Source: an uncultured bacterium (lineage in GTDB: Bacteria; Actinomycetota; Coriobacteriia; Coriobacteriales; Coriobacteriaceae). From it: DNA of 64,000 nt. Made by a program: the position numbers and the translations under genes. The notes under the pieces are model-generated. The model had not been told where the DNA came from, searched no databases, and worked only from the letters and a program-made list of their open reading frames with translations. Where the stretch lies: assembly GCA_905214465.1 (NCBI GenBank), contig CAJMMD010000006.1:16824-80823 (forward strand), written 5' to 3'. The first letter of the stretch is position 1. Every line of letters starts with the position of its first letter. Below are positions 1 to 8,500 of this stretch, in pieces.

Positions 1-636
1 CGGCCAACCCACGACGTCGAGAACGTCGAGGACGGTATCGCTTTCCTGCTGGTTTTTGGCCTGCACGGCCTGCACATCGATATCGAGCCTGAAGGAGCCG
101 CCGCGCGCGGCATCGTGGTAGTCGTCCACAAAGCGCAGCGAGTCCATGAGGCTTTCCGTCATGGCGCCGGGGTCGAGCACGCCGCCACGCCCATCCAATC
201 CGCGGTAGTAGTACCACCCATCGCCGCCATCGATCCACGGGGACCCCTCGCCCGCGTCCACATGAAACGCAACGTTGCCCGAGGCATCCGCGCACGAGCC
301 GTCGGGTGCCACTGACTTCATGCGCAGGCGCGCGCGAACGTACTCAGGCTGCGAGCCGACGTTCTCCACGCGCACAATGCGGCTGATGTCAGAACCCCCG
401 GCTTTGGTGTCGGGATAGTCCCCGTGCTCGTTGGGCTCAAACGGAATCTCCTCGCCCTGCTCGTTGAGGGTGTATTCGCAGACTCGTACCTTCACGCTGC
501 CAAACGATAGAACGTTGTTCGCCGGAACCATATCAACGGTAAAAGCCAGCGTGCCGCACAGGCACGCCAGGGCCAACAGCGCCATCGCGGCAAGCGCCAA
601 GGTGCGTTTCTGATTGTCGGAAAGATTATTGAGCAT
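1..636 (-). CDS. SipW-dependent secreted protein (TasA/CalY-like), C-terminus outside window
   Basis: The gene starts with ATG at 636 and reads in frame off the left edge, so 212 codons are visible and the end is missing. The N-terminus (MLNNLSDNQKRTLALAAM) is basic, then hydrophobic to about residue 33, followed by an AFTVDMVPANNVLSFGSV segment. This is the hydrophobic core plus 'N-x-F-x-x-G' pattern of SipW-dependent exported proteins such as TasA and camelysin. A later stretch (DISRIVRVENVGSQPEYVRAR) resembles the beta-sandwich strands of that family. It lies 96 bases downstream of a second such protein and of a SipW-type peptidase on the same strand, which supports the family call. Role inferred: surface or fibre-forming protein cleaved by that peptidase. 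Its exact structure and partners cannot be judged from a partial sequence. Confidence 0.75.
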   Translation of the reverse strand, partial: MLNNLSDNQKRTLALAAMALLALACLCGTLAFTVDMVPANNVLSFGSVKVRVCEYTLNEQGEEIPFEPNEHGDYPDTKAGGSDISRIVRVENVGSQPEYVRARLRMKSVAPDGSCADASGNVAFHVDAGEGSPWIDGGDGWYYYRGLDGRGGVLDPGAMTESLMDSLRFVDDYHDAARGGSFRLDIDVQAVQAKNQQESDTVLDVLDVVGWP

Positions 637-732
637 TACGTTCGCCAGTCGTCGATAAAAAGGGGGACCGAGATCCCGACCCGAGTATAGGGGTGGGAGC
701 GGGCCGGGATCTCAGTGGAGGGGGTTGGATTA

Positions 733-1419
733 CTACAGGCCCTTAGCCCAATCCTTGGCAGCAACCTCAGCAGACGCAGCCGAGCCCTCAGTGGTGCTGT
801 CTGCAGCGTAAACGAAGCAGTTGACCGTCATCTTGGCATCCTTGGCGAAATCCTTTTGCTCGGTCTCCTTGGGCGTAGTCACATTGCTGAACAGCTCACC
901 GGTCCACTTGTCCTCGGTCTTGCTGGCAATAAGCGGAGTTGCCTCGGTCCCATCGCCAACATAAACGAAAAGGCCACCGAGATAATGAGTCGGCTCTCCC
1001 TCAACGGTGGTCGCTTCAACGGCCTTCCAGCCAGAGTTAATGGTGAAGTAAGTCTTCCTGGAATTAGGAGTCCCAGCAGACGCCGTCTCGTTCTTCACGA
1101 AAACGTACACATAAGCGTTTTCGGATCCCTTGCCAATACCGACATTAGGATTCTTAGGAACAGACACGCCAGGGGCGAGCTTGGAGTTCGCAACCCAGTT
1201 AGTCTCGGTCAGGTTGCCGTTGACCTTAGTGTTATCATCCGGAAGCGGCTGACTCGGATGATCGGGATCGGTAGTGGGCTTGTTAATGCCCGCAGTAGTG
1301 AAGTTGTTGGGCAGGCTCGACTGCGCCGTCAGCCATGCATACGTTCCCACGCCGGCAGCCAATACCAGCAGCAACAGGGCGGCAATGATGCCGTAGCGCT
1401 TTTTCTTCTTGTTTTCCAT
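733..1419 (-). CDS. SipW-dependent-type secreted surface protein
   Basis: 228 residues. I start at the ATG at 1419 because a GGAAG ribosome site sits just upstream; a longer in-frame start at 1455 lacks one. The protein opens MENKKKKRYGIIAALLLLVL, a lysine-rich head and a strong hydrophobic helix, then AWLTAQSSLPNNFTTAG, the typical cleavage region and first strand of SipW/TasA-type substrates. The rest is Thr/Lys/Asp-rich, with strand-like segments (AYVYVFVKN, MTVNCFVYAAD) and no cysteine pair or sorting motif, so it is probably secreted or assembled rather than covalently wall-linked. Base composition is less GC-rich than in the flanking genes. It sits between the peptidase gene and the partial substrate gene, all on the minus strand, and is probably co-transcribed with both. 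Confidence 0.75.
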   Translation of the reverse strand: MENKKKKRYGIIAALLLLVLAAGVGTYAWLTAQSSLPNNFTTAGINKPTTDPDHPSQPLPDDNTKVNGNLTETNWVANSKLAPGVSVPKNPNVGIGKGSENAYVYVFVKNETASAGTPNSRKTYFTINSGWKAVEATTVEGEPTHYLGGLFVYVGDGTEATPLIASKTEDKWTGELFSNVTTPKETEQKDFAKDAKMTVNCFVYAADSTTEGSAASAEVAAKDWAKGL

Positions 1420-1489
1420 CGTTCTCTTCCTTTCGAGAATCGTTTTCCCCGGCAACGGCCCCTACCGCCGCCGACGCTTTTCCCTGCCG

Positions 1490-2047
1490 CTATGAACGCC
1501 GCTCCCTCGCATGCGCGCGGGCATGCTTGCCCGCAGGCTCGTCGGGAACCACCCGATCGAGCACAATCGACGCCGCGACCAGCAGCGCCAGAACGGCCAC
1601 CACAACAAGCAAACCGGGCATCGTCGTGCAATATGCGTTAACGAAGCCCAGGTAAGGGACACAAAAAGAAACGACACCGATCACGCGTGAAAAAGGCGTC
1701 TGCTCGGCGTCGTGCATGATGGTTCCATCTGCATTTTTGTTTGCGATTCCCTGCGTGCTAATCGTCTGCGCCACAGGGTCGATCTCGTACACCTGATGCG
1801 TCACCACGGCACCGTCCGATCGGTAAAAGGTTGCATTGTCGCCCACGGCAATATCCGCTGGCTCAACTTGGCGAACAAACACCATGGAGCCAACGGGAAG
1901 CTCGGGTTCCATAGAGCCAGAAAGAACAGCAAAGGGCGTGTATCCAAATGCGCGAGGCACAAAAGAAACAACGGCAAGGGCTATGACAAGCGCGAACGCC
2001 AAGCTACTCAAAAGTGCAATAAATCGTTTGAGTCTACGCGCAGCCAA
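1490..2047 (-). CDS. sipW: Signal peptidase I, SipW/ER type
   Basis: About 185 residues. An N-terminal membrane helix (residues 9-31) is followed by VLSGSMEPELPVGS, which carries the catalytic serine motif SGSMEP of the archaeal/ER/SipW branch. The second conserved block VVTHQV supplies the histidine that replaces lysine in this branch. A second membrane helix (about 140-165) precedes a basic tail, giving the two-helix topology of SipW. The enzyme cleaves signal peptides of TasA-type substrates, and two such substrates follow on the same strand. The start is uncertain: the 5' end has no in-frame ATG. TTG at 2047 is used here; an AGGGGG box lies about 13 bases upstream, which is long, and an ATT at 2056 would fit the spacing better. 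Confidence 0.85.
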   Translation of the reverse strand: MAARRLKRFIALLSSLAFALVIALAVVSFVPRAFGYTPFAVLSGSMEPELPVGSMVFVRQVEPADIAVGDNATFYRSDGAVVTHQVYEIDPVAQTISTQGIANKNADGTIMHDAEQTPFSRVIGVVSFCVPYLGFVNAYCTTMPGLLVVVAVLALLVAASIVLDRVVPDEPAGKHARAHARERRS

Positions 2048-2454
2048 AGTGATAATTCATCCCCCTTGAGGCCCTATTCGACCCATCCAAAGGTCAGCAA
2101 GTTTCAACAGGAACCGCAAGGCGCTTGAAAAGTGAGTTCGAAATAAGCCAATTTGGAATCTTTTCCTAATAAAAACATAGCGATGTGCTACACATTTTTC
2201 AATGTTTTGTCGTTAAATGCTACTTATTTTGGCGTAAGTGGTCATTTATCCCCAAATTGGTCTGTTTTATCCAATATCTGTGACTAACCCCCTATGCAAT
2301 TCGTCCATAGAGGGTTAAATATTTTGAAAAACCAAGATATCGTACCCCCCCCCCACATTAAAAATAAACTGCTGGAAGTACCGTTTATTTTTAACCCTCT
2401 TTTTGCAGCTTTATGACAGCCCCATCTAATTCGCAGCCCATAACCCTCTGAAAA
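2048..2454. other. AT-rich intergenic region upstream of the sipW operon
   Basis: No plausible gene. The stretch is far more AT-rich than the rest of the window and should hold the sipW operon promoter. It contains two palindromes: AACCCCCTATG/CATAGAGGGTT near 2285-2315, and TTAAAAATAAAC/GTTTATTTTTAA near 2357-2396. Between them lies a run of ten C. No convincing -35/-10 pair could be fixed by eye. Confidence 0.5.
2345..2354. repeat. Homopolymeric C10 tract
   Basis: Ten consecutive C on the plus strand (G10 as read by the sipW operon), about 300 bases before the sipW start and between two palindromes. Tracts of this length are prone to slipped-strand length changes. Confidence 0.8.
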
Positions 2455-2632
2455 CCGTGTCCCAAAATTCGCTTGCGAAACGGGATGCGGTTTCCGCTTG
2501 TGGCCCCGTTGGGAAGCCACATCCCACTTCGGCCGTAAATTCCGGGTCGCGCTTTCCGCCAGACCCCTCAACCGGAAACCACATCCCATTCCAGAGGCAA
2601 ATTCCGGGACTCAGCTTCCGCAACCCCGTGTT
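2455..2632. repeat. Cluster of degenerate ~60-bp repeats
   Basis: The motif GGAARCCRCATCCC occurs at 2512-2525 and 2574-2587 and, inverted, at 2482-2495. The two direct copies are each followed by an AAATTCCGGG...CTTCCGC block, so the unit is about 61 bases. No reading frame is maintained between copies. The cluster ends at a strong terminator. Origin unknown; it may be decayed intergenic repeat DNA. Confidence 0.55.
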
Positions 2633-2633
2633 A

Positions 2634-2668
2634 AGAAAAAAGCCTCGAGAACTTCGAGGCTTTCACAT
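2634..2668 (-). terminator. Rho-independent terminator of the flavodoxin-like gene
   Basis: Stem AAGCCTCGA/TCGAGGCTT with a short loop, followed on the minus strand by a run of six T. It lies about 40 bases after the stop of the minus-strand gene that ends at 2706. Confidence 0.85.
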
Positions 2669-2705
2669 TTGTATTGTTTTGCACGAAGGACCGCGAACGG
2701 CGAAG

Positions 2706-3257
2706 CTACTCGCCCAGCACGGCCTTCTTTGCAGCTGCAGCCATGTTGTCCAAATCCTCCTTGGTGGGGTGATCCTTCGCGGCAACCCAGTTGTCGAGCA
2801 GCATCTTAAATCGGGCGTTTTCGGGATCTTGCTCGAGCATGGCCTCGTAGCGCTGCTTAACCGCGGGACCCATCTTGCCCTGGCACATCGCCCAGCCCGC
2901 AAGCTCGGCATCCTCGGCCAGATTGGAAGTTACGCGGTCGACAATCTGCTGGTAATAGCTCTGGTCGGCCCCAAAGCCGCAGGTGCCAAACAGGAACACG
3001 CGCTTGCCGTGCAAGGCGGAGAGCAACGCCGCCACCGAGGGCGTGCAGGCACCCTTGTCGCACCAAAAACCGACAAGCACCGTATCGGCAGCGCAGGCAC
3101 CCTCTGCCTCGTGCGCGACCTGCTCCGGATCTGCATCATCGCTCAGCGCGGCGGCATGGATAAACTCGACGCCTGCAGCCTGCAGGGCGCGCTTGATCGC
3201 CCCCGAAACCATCCTGGTATTACCGCTCTTGCTGTTAACCACCATAGAGCATGTCAT
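2706..3257 (-). CDS. Flavodoxin-like protein
   Basis: 183 residues from the ATG at 3257 (a GTG at 3263 is also possible; the GAGG box is 10 and 4 bases away, respectively). The start MTCSMVVNSKSGNTRMVSGAI has the flavodoxin phosphate-binding loop (S-K-S-G-N-T). VLVGFWCDKGACTPSVAALL and VFLFGTCGFGADQSYYQQI fit the second and third FMN-contacting loops, with extra cysteines. The C-terminal third (about 125-183) is helical and typical of the long flavodoxin-like proteins found in anaerobic gut bacteria, some of which accompany bilirubin reductase (BilS). No bilirubin reductase gene is in this window, so that role is not claimed. It is a single-gene unit with its own terminator. Role inferred: electron transfer to an unknown partner. 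Confidence 0.75.
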   Translation of the reverse strand: MTCSMVVNSKSGNTRMVSGAIKRALQAAGVEFIHAAALSDDADPEQVAHEAEGACAADTVLVGFWCDKGACTPSVAALLSALHGKRVFLFGTCGFGADQSYYQQIVDRVTSNLAEDAELAGWAMCQGKMGPAVKQRYEAMLEQDPENARFKMLLDNWVAAKDHPTKEDLDNMAAAAKKAVLGE

Positions 3258-3368
3258 AGTCACGTTGCCTCGTTTCCCCCGAAACTCGAGCCATTAATGC
3301 AATTTGTTAAAAGCATATCTTAGTACTAACGACGCAGATGTAAACCATCTGCCGCTAATCGGCAGCCC

Positions 3369-5228
3369 CTACTGGGCAAACTGGCTGCGGTAGAGCTCGG
3401 CGTAGAAGCCGCCTGCCGCTAGCAACTCGTCGTGCGTGCCGCGCTCGATAATCTGGCCGTCGCGCATAACCAGAATGCAGTCGGCATTGCGGATCGTCGA
3501 CAGGCGGTGCGCCACCACAAAGCTCGTGCGGCCAGCCATGAGCTCGTCGAATGCCGCCTGCACCTGCAGCTCAGTACGCGTATCGATGCTCGACGTTGCC
3601 TCGTCCAGCAGCAGAATCGCCGGATCGGTGAGTATGACGCGCGCGATGCACAGCAGCTGTTTTTGACCCTGGCTAAACGTGCCGCCGCCCTCGCCGATCA
3701 TCGTATCGTAGCCTCCTGGTAGCTGCACGATAAACTTATGCGCATGAGCGCGCTTGGCGGCCTCGACAATCTGCTCGCGCGTGGCATCGGGGCAACCGTA
3801 GGCAATGTTTTCGGCCACCGTGCCCTCAAACAGCCAGGTGTCCTGCAGCACCATGCCAAAGGCGCGGCGCAGGCTCGCACGCGTGTAGTCACGCGAGGAG
3901 CGACCATCGACCGCGATGCGCCCAGCATCGATATCGTAAAAGCGTAGCAGCAGGTTGATGAGCGTCGTCTTGCCACAGCCCGTGGGACCGACGAGGGCAA
4001 TGCGCATACCGGGCTTGGCGTCGATGCGGATATCCTGCAACAGTCTGCGGTCGGGCATATAGCTAAAGTCCACATGCTCAAACGAAACCTCGCCCTTCGG
4101 GGCGGCGAGTTCAATGGCATCCACAGCGTCGGGCTCCTGTTCGCACGCATCGAGCAACGCGAACATGCGGCGCGCCGAGGCGTACGCGGTCTGGATCTGC
4201 GTGATGACGTTCGTGACCTCGTTGAACGGCTTAGTGTACTGGTTGGCGTAGGACAGGAAGATCTGCACGCCGCCCACCGTGAGCGTCGCGGGCACGCCTG
4301 TAATCACGCCCGCGCAGCCGATCACGGCGACCACGGCGTAGATGATGTTATTGATAAAGCGCGTTCCGGGGTTGGAAAGCGAACCCATAAACTGCGCGCG
4401 CTCGCCCGCCGTATAGAGCTCGGCGTTGAGGACATCGAAGCGCTGTTGAGCGTGCGGGCCGTAGGCGAAGGCGTCCACGAGCTTTTGCTCACCAACATAC
4501 TCCTCGATATGACCGCCGAGTTGGCCCTGGATGCACTGTTGAGCAGTGAAGCTCTTATTGGAAAGCTTGGCGATGGCACCGGCCGCAAAGATGGAAAGCG
4601 GCGTGACGAGCACCACCACAAGCGTCATGGTCAGGTTGATGGAGAGCATAAACGCGAGCGTGCCCACGATGGTGATGACGCCGGTAAAGAGCTGCGTAAA
4701 GCCCTGCAACAGGCCGTCGCCCACCTGGTCGACATCGTTGACCACGCGGCTCATGAGGTCGCCGTGGGCATGACTGTCGATAAAGCTGAGCGGCATGCGG
4801 CTGAGCTTGTCGCTTGCCTCCACGCGCATGTCGCGCACCGTCTCGTAGGACAGACGGTTGACGCAGTAGCCCTGCAGCCACTGGAAGACCGCGGCTCCCA
4901 CCACGACGAGCGCGAGTTTGGTAACGAGCGGCAGCAGCGCGTCGAAGTCCACCTGCCCGGCGGCAACGATGAAGTCGATGCCCTCGCCGATGAGGATGGG
5001 CGTATAGAGTTGCAAGATCACCGAGATGGCGGCGCTCACAAACGACGCCGCAAACGAGACGCGGTGCGGACGGACGTAGCCCAGCAGGCGGCGGGTCACC
5101 GCGCCCACGGGGTAGCGCTCGGGGTCGCCGGGCTGACGCGGGCCGTCACCCAAGTCGTTGAGGCTATCGTTGCCGGACACGTTGGCCGTCATCGTGGCGA
5201 CCGAACCGGAAGAAGCATACGGGTTCAT
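3369..5228 (-). CDS. ABC exporter half-transporter, subunit with the canonical Walker B and H-loop
   Basis: 619 residues. After a polar N-terminus (1-44) come six membrane helices (about 50-330), then the ATPase domain: Walker A GPTGCGKTT near 414, signature SQGQ near 516 (a change from SGGQ), Walker B ILLLDEATSS near 539 and switch histidine VAHRLST near 576. The catalytic Glu and His are intact here, while the partner encoded immediately upstream has lost both. The start at 5228 directly follows the partner's stop with no gap, so the two are translated together. This is the arrangement of heterodimeric exporters such as LmrCD, BmrCD and TM287/288. Substrate unknown; drugs, lipids or peptides are possible. 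Confidence 0.92.
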   Translation of the reverse strand: MNPYASSGSVATMTANVSGNDSLNDLGDGPRQPGDPERYPVGAVTRRLLGYVRPHRVSFAASFVSAAISVILQLYTPILIGEGIDFIVAAGQVDFDALLPLVTKLALVVVGAAVFQWLQGYCVNRLSYETVRDMRVEASDKLSRMPLSFIDSHAHGDLMSRVVNDVDQVGDGLLQGFTQLFTGVITIVGTLAFMLSINLTMTLVVVLVTPLSIFAAGAIAKLSNKSFTAQQCIQGQLGGHIEEYVGEQKLVDAFAYGPHAQQRFDVLNAELYTAGERAQFMGSLSNPGTRFINNIIYAVVAVIGCAGVITGVPATLTVGGVQIFLSYANQYTKPFNEVTNVITQIQTAYASARRMFALLDACEQEPDAVDAIELAAPKGEVSFEHVDFSYMPDRRLLQDIRIDAKPGMRIALVGPTGCGKTTLINLLLRFYDIDAGRIAVDGRSSRDYTRASLRRAFGMVLQDTWLFEGTVAENIAYGCPDATREQIVEAAKRAHAHKFIVQLPGGYDTMIGEGGGTFSQGQKQLLCIARVILTDPAILLLDEATSSIDTRTELQVQAAFDELMAGRTSFVVAHRLSTIRNADCILVMRDGQIIERGTHDELLAAGGFYAELYRSQFAQ

Positions 5229-7100
5229 CTAGCAGCCCTCCTTTGCGCAAGTGGATGCCGGGGCAGCCGGGGCGGATGCGGGACTTGAAACGGACGCGGG
5301 CACCGCACTCCCCTGCTGGCCCTCGAGCTCCTCGCGACGAAGCTGCGACTGGCAAATCTCGCGATAGAGCTGGCAGCTTGCGTACAGCTCGTCGTGCGTA
5401 CCCAGGCCCGCGACCGAGCCGTGGTCGAGCACGCAGATCATGTCGGCATCGCGCACGGTCGAGACGCGCTGGCTCACGATCACCGTGGTCAACGGGATCC
5501 CGCCCGCGGCGGCACCGCGTACGCTGCGCTCGCGGATGGCGTGGCGAAGCGCCGCGTCGGTCTTAAAGTCGAGCGCCGAGGCGGAGTCATCCATAATCAG
5601 AATCTGCGGCGAGCCCACCAGGGCACGCGCAATGGTCAGGCGCTGGCGCTGACCGCCGCTGAAGTTCTTGCCTTCCGCCTCGACCGGGGCGTCGAGCCCC
5701 TGCGGCTTGTTGCGCACGAACTCGCTCGCTTGCGCCATATCGAGCGCCGCCCAGAGTTCCTCGTCGGTCGCCGACTCATCACGCCAGGTCAGGTTGCTGC
5801 GGATGGTGCCGCTCACGAGCGACGCGCGCTGCGGGACGGTCGCAACCACGTGGCGCAGCTGATCGAGCGGCCAGGCTCGCACATCGGCACCCATTACGCT
5901 CACGCTGCCGGCGCCCGTGTCGTACAGGCGCGGTATAAGCGAGACGAGCGTCGACTTACCGCTACCCGTGCCGCCGATAACGCCGAGCGTTTTGCCCAGC
6001 GGCAGCTCCAGGGTCACGTCATTGACGGCGTTGGCGGCGCCCGCGCCAAAGGAGAAACTCGCATGGCTCAAGCTCAGCGCGGGGACTGGAGCAGCGTTTC
6101 CCATCGTGCTCGGCTCGGGCAGCGCAACCGGTTGGTTGCCCTCGTCGGTAATATTCGGCTCGCAATTGAGCACCTCGTTGAGACGCGACGCACTGGCGCT
6201 CGCCTTGGTAAAGACCACGACCAGGTTGGCGACATACACGATGGAGGTCAGGGTCTGCGTCATGTAGTTGACAAACGCCATGACCTGGCCCTGCGTGAGC
6301 TCGCCCACGTTGACCTGGACGCCACCCACCCACAGGATGGCGCACACGCCCAGGTTCATCACCAAAAACGTGACGGGGTTGAGAATCGACGAGAGCTTGC
6401 CCACCGCGATTGCGACCCGTGCCTGGTCATCGGCCGCCTGGGCAAAACGCCCACGTTCGTGACCCTCGCGCACAAACGCCCGGACCACGCGAGCGCCCGA
6501 AAGTCCCTCGCGGCAAATAAGCGCGATGCGATCGAGCTTTGCCTGCAGCTGTTTGTAGTACGGGATGCAGCGCGCCATGACAAACCAAAACACCAGGCCG
6601 ATGGCGGGCGTGCAAATCAAAAAGATCATGCCGAGCCTAAGGTCGATGGCAAGGGCCGCGACCATGGAGCCCACCGCCAGGAAAGGCCAGCGGATGAGCA
6701 TACGTACGCCCAGCGCCACGGCAAGCTGCACCTGGTTGACGTCGTTGGTGATGCGCGTGATGAGCGACGGCGTGCCGAAGCGGTCGAGTTCGGCATAGCT
6801 CAGCTTGTTGATGTGCTGGTAGAGCGCACCACGGATATCGGTACCCATGCCCTGCGAGGTGAGCGCGGCCATCTTTTGGCAGACAAGCGTAAACGAGATG
6901 CCGATCACGGCCATGGCGCCAAGCACCATACCGTAGTGGACGACGGCGTTCACGTCGTGTGCGCCGATACCCTTATCAATCATCTGGGCAATCACCAGCG
7001 GCGTCAGCAGGTCAAAGATCACTTCGATCAGCTTGCACGCAGGACCAATCACCATATAGCGGCGAAACTTACCGCCAAAACGCCTGAGCAGCTCAATCAT
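5229..7100 (-). CDS. ABC exporter half-transporter, subunit with degenerate ATPase site
   Basis: 623 residues from ATG 7100, chosen because AGGGAG lies 8 bases upstream and the protein then begins MIELLRRFGGKFRRYMVIG, a normal start for this family; a longer start at 7157 lacks this. Membrane domain about 15-310; ATPase domain with Walker A GGTGSGKST near 378 and intact signature FSGGQ near 480. Walker B reads ILIMDDSASALD, so the catalytic Glu is Asp, and the switch His is Gln (VSQRVST near 545). One composite site of the dimer is therefore degenerate and the other is formed with the partner's intact Glu and His. The last 45 residues are Ala/Pro-rich and end in a cysteine-containing tail. 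Confidence 0.92.
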   Translation of the reverse strand: MIELLRRFGGKFRRYMVIGPACKLIEVIFDLLTPLVIAQMIDKGIGAHDVNAVVHYGMVLGAMAVIGISFTLVCQKMAALTSQGMGTDIRGALYQHINKLSYAELDRFGTPSLITRITNDVNQVQLAVALGVRMLIRWPFLAVGSMVAALAIDLRLGMIFLICTPAIGLVFWFVMARCIPYYKQLQAKLDRIALICREGLSGARVVRAFVREGHERGRFAQAADDQARVAIAVGKLSSILNPVTFLVMNLGVCAILWVGGVQVNVGELTQGQVMAFVNYMTQTLTSIVYVANLVVVFTKASASASRLNEVLNCEPNITDEGNQPVALPEPSTMGNAAPVPALSLSHASFSFGAGAANAVNDVTLELPLGKTLGVIGGTGSGKSTLVSLIPRLYDTGAGSVSVMGADVRAWPLDQLRHVVATVPQRASLVSGTIRSNLTWRDESATDEELWAALDMAQASEFVRNKPQGLDAPVEAEGKNFSGGQRQRLTIARALVGSPQILIMDDSASALDFKTDAALRHAIRERSVRGAAAGGIPLTTVIVSQRVSTVRDADMICVLDHGSVAGLGTHDELYASCQLYREICQSQLRREELEGQQGSAVPASVSSPASAPAAPASTCAKEGC

Positions 7101-7309
7101 GTATAGGCGCTCCCTATCATCATCCACATTCAATTCGAACCATGATAGTACCGCCACCCCAAAAGAAGCGTAAACAACTCGTCATTTCTAACGGGATTCA
7201 GTTTTCAGAGGGGTATACGCGCACACCCGATCAATGGCGGGCAAACTGCCTGATATACTTACATTAGTGCTACCAAGTTAGTCGCCGACCCTTGAAATGA
7301 GGTGCCGAG

Positions 7310-8146
7310 ATGAACGACATTCTCGCAAGAAGAGCAAGACGAGCAACCTTGGGCATCGCCCTTTCCGCGGCACTCGCCGCGGGAATCGCCCCCGCAACGG
7401 CGATAGCGGCGGAAACCAGTTCCCCCATCAATGCAGTTGCCTTGCATACGGAAGATGCGACCGCCGCAAAAGAAAAAGCGTATGCAGCCATGCAGGAAGC
7501 GCTCAAAACCCTCGAGGCCGCAAAAGACGCCGCAAGTCCCGAGAAACTTGCGGAAATCGATGATGACATTGCCGCTTTTCAAGAGATCTACGACATGGTG
7601 GTGACGGAAGCCGTCAAACGGAGGGAACCCCTTCCCGCCATGCAAGCGAACGTCGATGCAGCCCAAGCCAAATACGATGAGGCCCACAACCGGACAAGCG
7701 GCCTTCAGGCGGAATTAAATAAGGCAATCGACGACGGAGCTTCTAACGAAACTATTAAGCAGTTGCGAAGTGAGATCATGTCGGCAGAAAGGCGAGAAAA
7801 ATCTTGTGAAGATGATCTTCACCACTGCCAACGCCGGCTCGAAAGCCAGGAAAGACAGGTTCAGTATTTCGAAAGTGAGGCAGAGGAAGCCAAAGCCCAC
7901 ATCGACGAGGACATAGCCAAGCGAAATGCGCTCCTCGGCGATTTGGAAAAGGCGCAAGCGGCCTATGACGACGCCTGCAAGGCATACGAAGAGGCGAAAG
8001 CCGCGGCAGACAAGGCCACCTCACCCGAAATAACGAAACCCGCCGAGACGACAAAACCCTCCAGCTCAGCGCAGCCGGCCGAAACGGCACAGCCCGCCAG
8101 CTCGCCCGCGACCGGCAAATACGCTCCATCGAGCTCCACCAAGTAA
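7310..8146 (+). CDS. Secreted coiled-coil protein, separated from its wall-sorting signal by an in-frame stop
   Basis: 278 residues; GAGG lies 10 bases before the ATG. A signal peptide (about 1-36, ending TAIAAE) is followed by long charged heptad-type helices (about 50-240, rich in Ala, Glu, Lys), then a Thr/Ser/Pro/Ala wall-spanning segment (245-278). The frame stops at TAA 8144, but the same frame continues for 43 more codons that encode a sorting signal: GKLANTGDSAPS, a hydrophobic helix and RRIKNSR, then TAG at 8276. The gene therefore looks like a wall-anchored coiled-coil surface protein interrupted by a nonsense codon. As it stands the product would be released, unless the stop is read through. 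It is a single gene with its own terminator. Confidence 0.8.
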   Translation: MNDILARRARRATLGIALSAALAAGIAPATAIAAETSSPINAVALHTEDATAAKEKAYAAMQEALKTLEAAKDAASPEKLAEIDDDIAAFQEIYDMVVTEAVKRREPLPAMQANVDAAQAKYDEAHNRTSGLQAELNKAIDDGASNETIKQLRSEIMSAERREKSCEDDLHHCQRRLESQERQVQYFESEAEEAKAHIDEDIAKRNALLGDLEKAQAAYDDACKAYEEAKAAADKATSPEITKPAETTKPSSSAQPAETAQPASSPATGKYAPSSSTK

Positions 8147-8278
8147 GCAAATACGACCACTGGCAAGCTCGCGAACACGGGAGACTCAGCGCCGAGCGCA
8201 ATCGCACTCGCAGGAATCGCCGCCGCAGGCCTCGGAATAACCGCCGCGGGCGTACGCCGTATCAAGAACTCAAGGTAG
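8147..8278 (+). pseudogene. Detached LAXTG-type sorting signal of the preceding gene
   Basis: In the same frame as the upstream gene, right after its TAA stop: ANTTTGKLANTGDSAPS, an Ala/Gly/Ile/Leu helix of about 20 residues, VRRIKNSR and a stop at 8276-8278. LAXTG is the motif class known for actinobacterial class E sortases. The segment has no start codon or ribosome site of its own. Confidence 0.8.
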
Positions 8279-8326
8279 CTGCCAGCGGTTATTGTCTTCG
8301 CCAATCCACAAGCCCAGAAACAAAAC

Positions 8327-8365
8327 GAGGCCCGTTTCCCCAACCCAGGGAAACGAGCCTCTTTA
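8327..8365 (+). terminator. Rho-independent terminator after the coiled-coil gene
   Basis: Stem GAGGCccGTTTCCC/GGGAAACgaGCCTC with a 7-base loop, followed by TTTAC. It lies after the detached sorting signal rather than after the TAA at 8144, consistent with the original gene end being at 8278. Confidence 0.7.
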
Positions 8366-8500
8366 CTTGTAAAAACAAATGGTAATGCCGCTGTCTCTTG
8401 AAGCGCATCGCCACCGCGCTCCAAACAACGCCAACGAGCAGCATTCCTTAAGGGATAGATTTAATTAGGCTAACGCGCCTTTACGGGTGATTTTTGGACG

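Noticed and set aside
715..1641. 308-codon open frame on the plus strand
   Set aside because: It crosses two minus-strand genes with signal peptides and ribosome sites; its own sequence has no known features.
2284..2623. Short minus-strand open frames over the degenerate repeats
   Set aside because: They follow the repeat units (FPxGGxKRxPxF patterns repeat) and lack start signals; repeats explain them.
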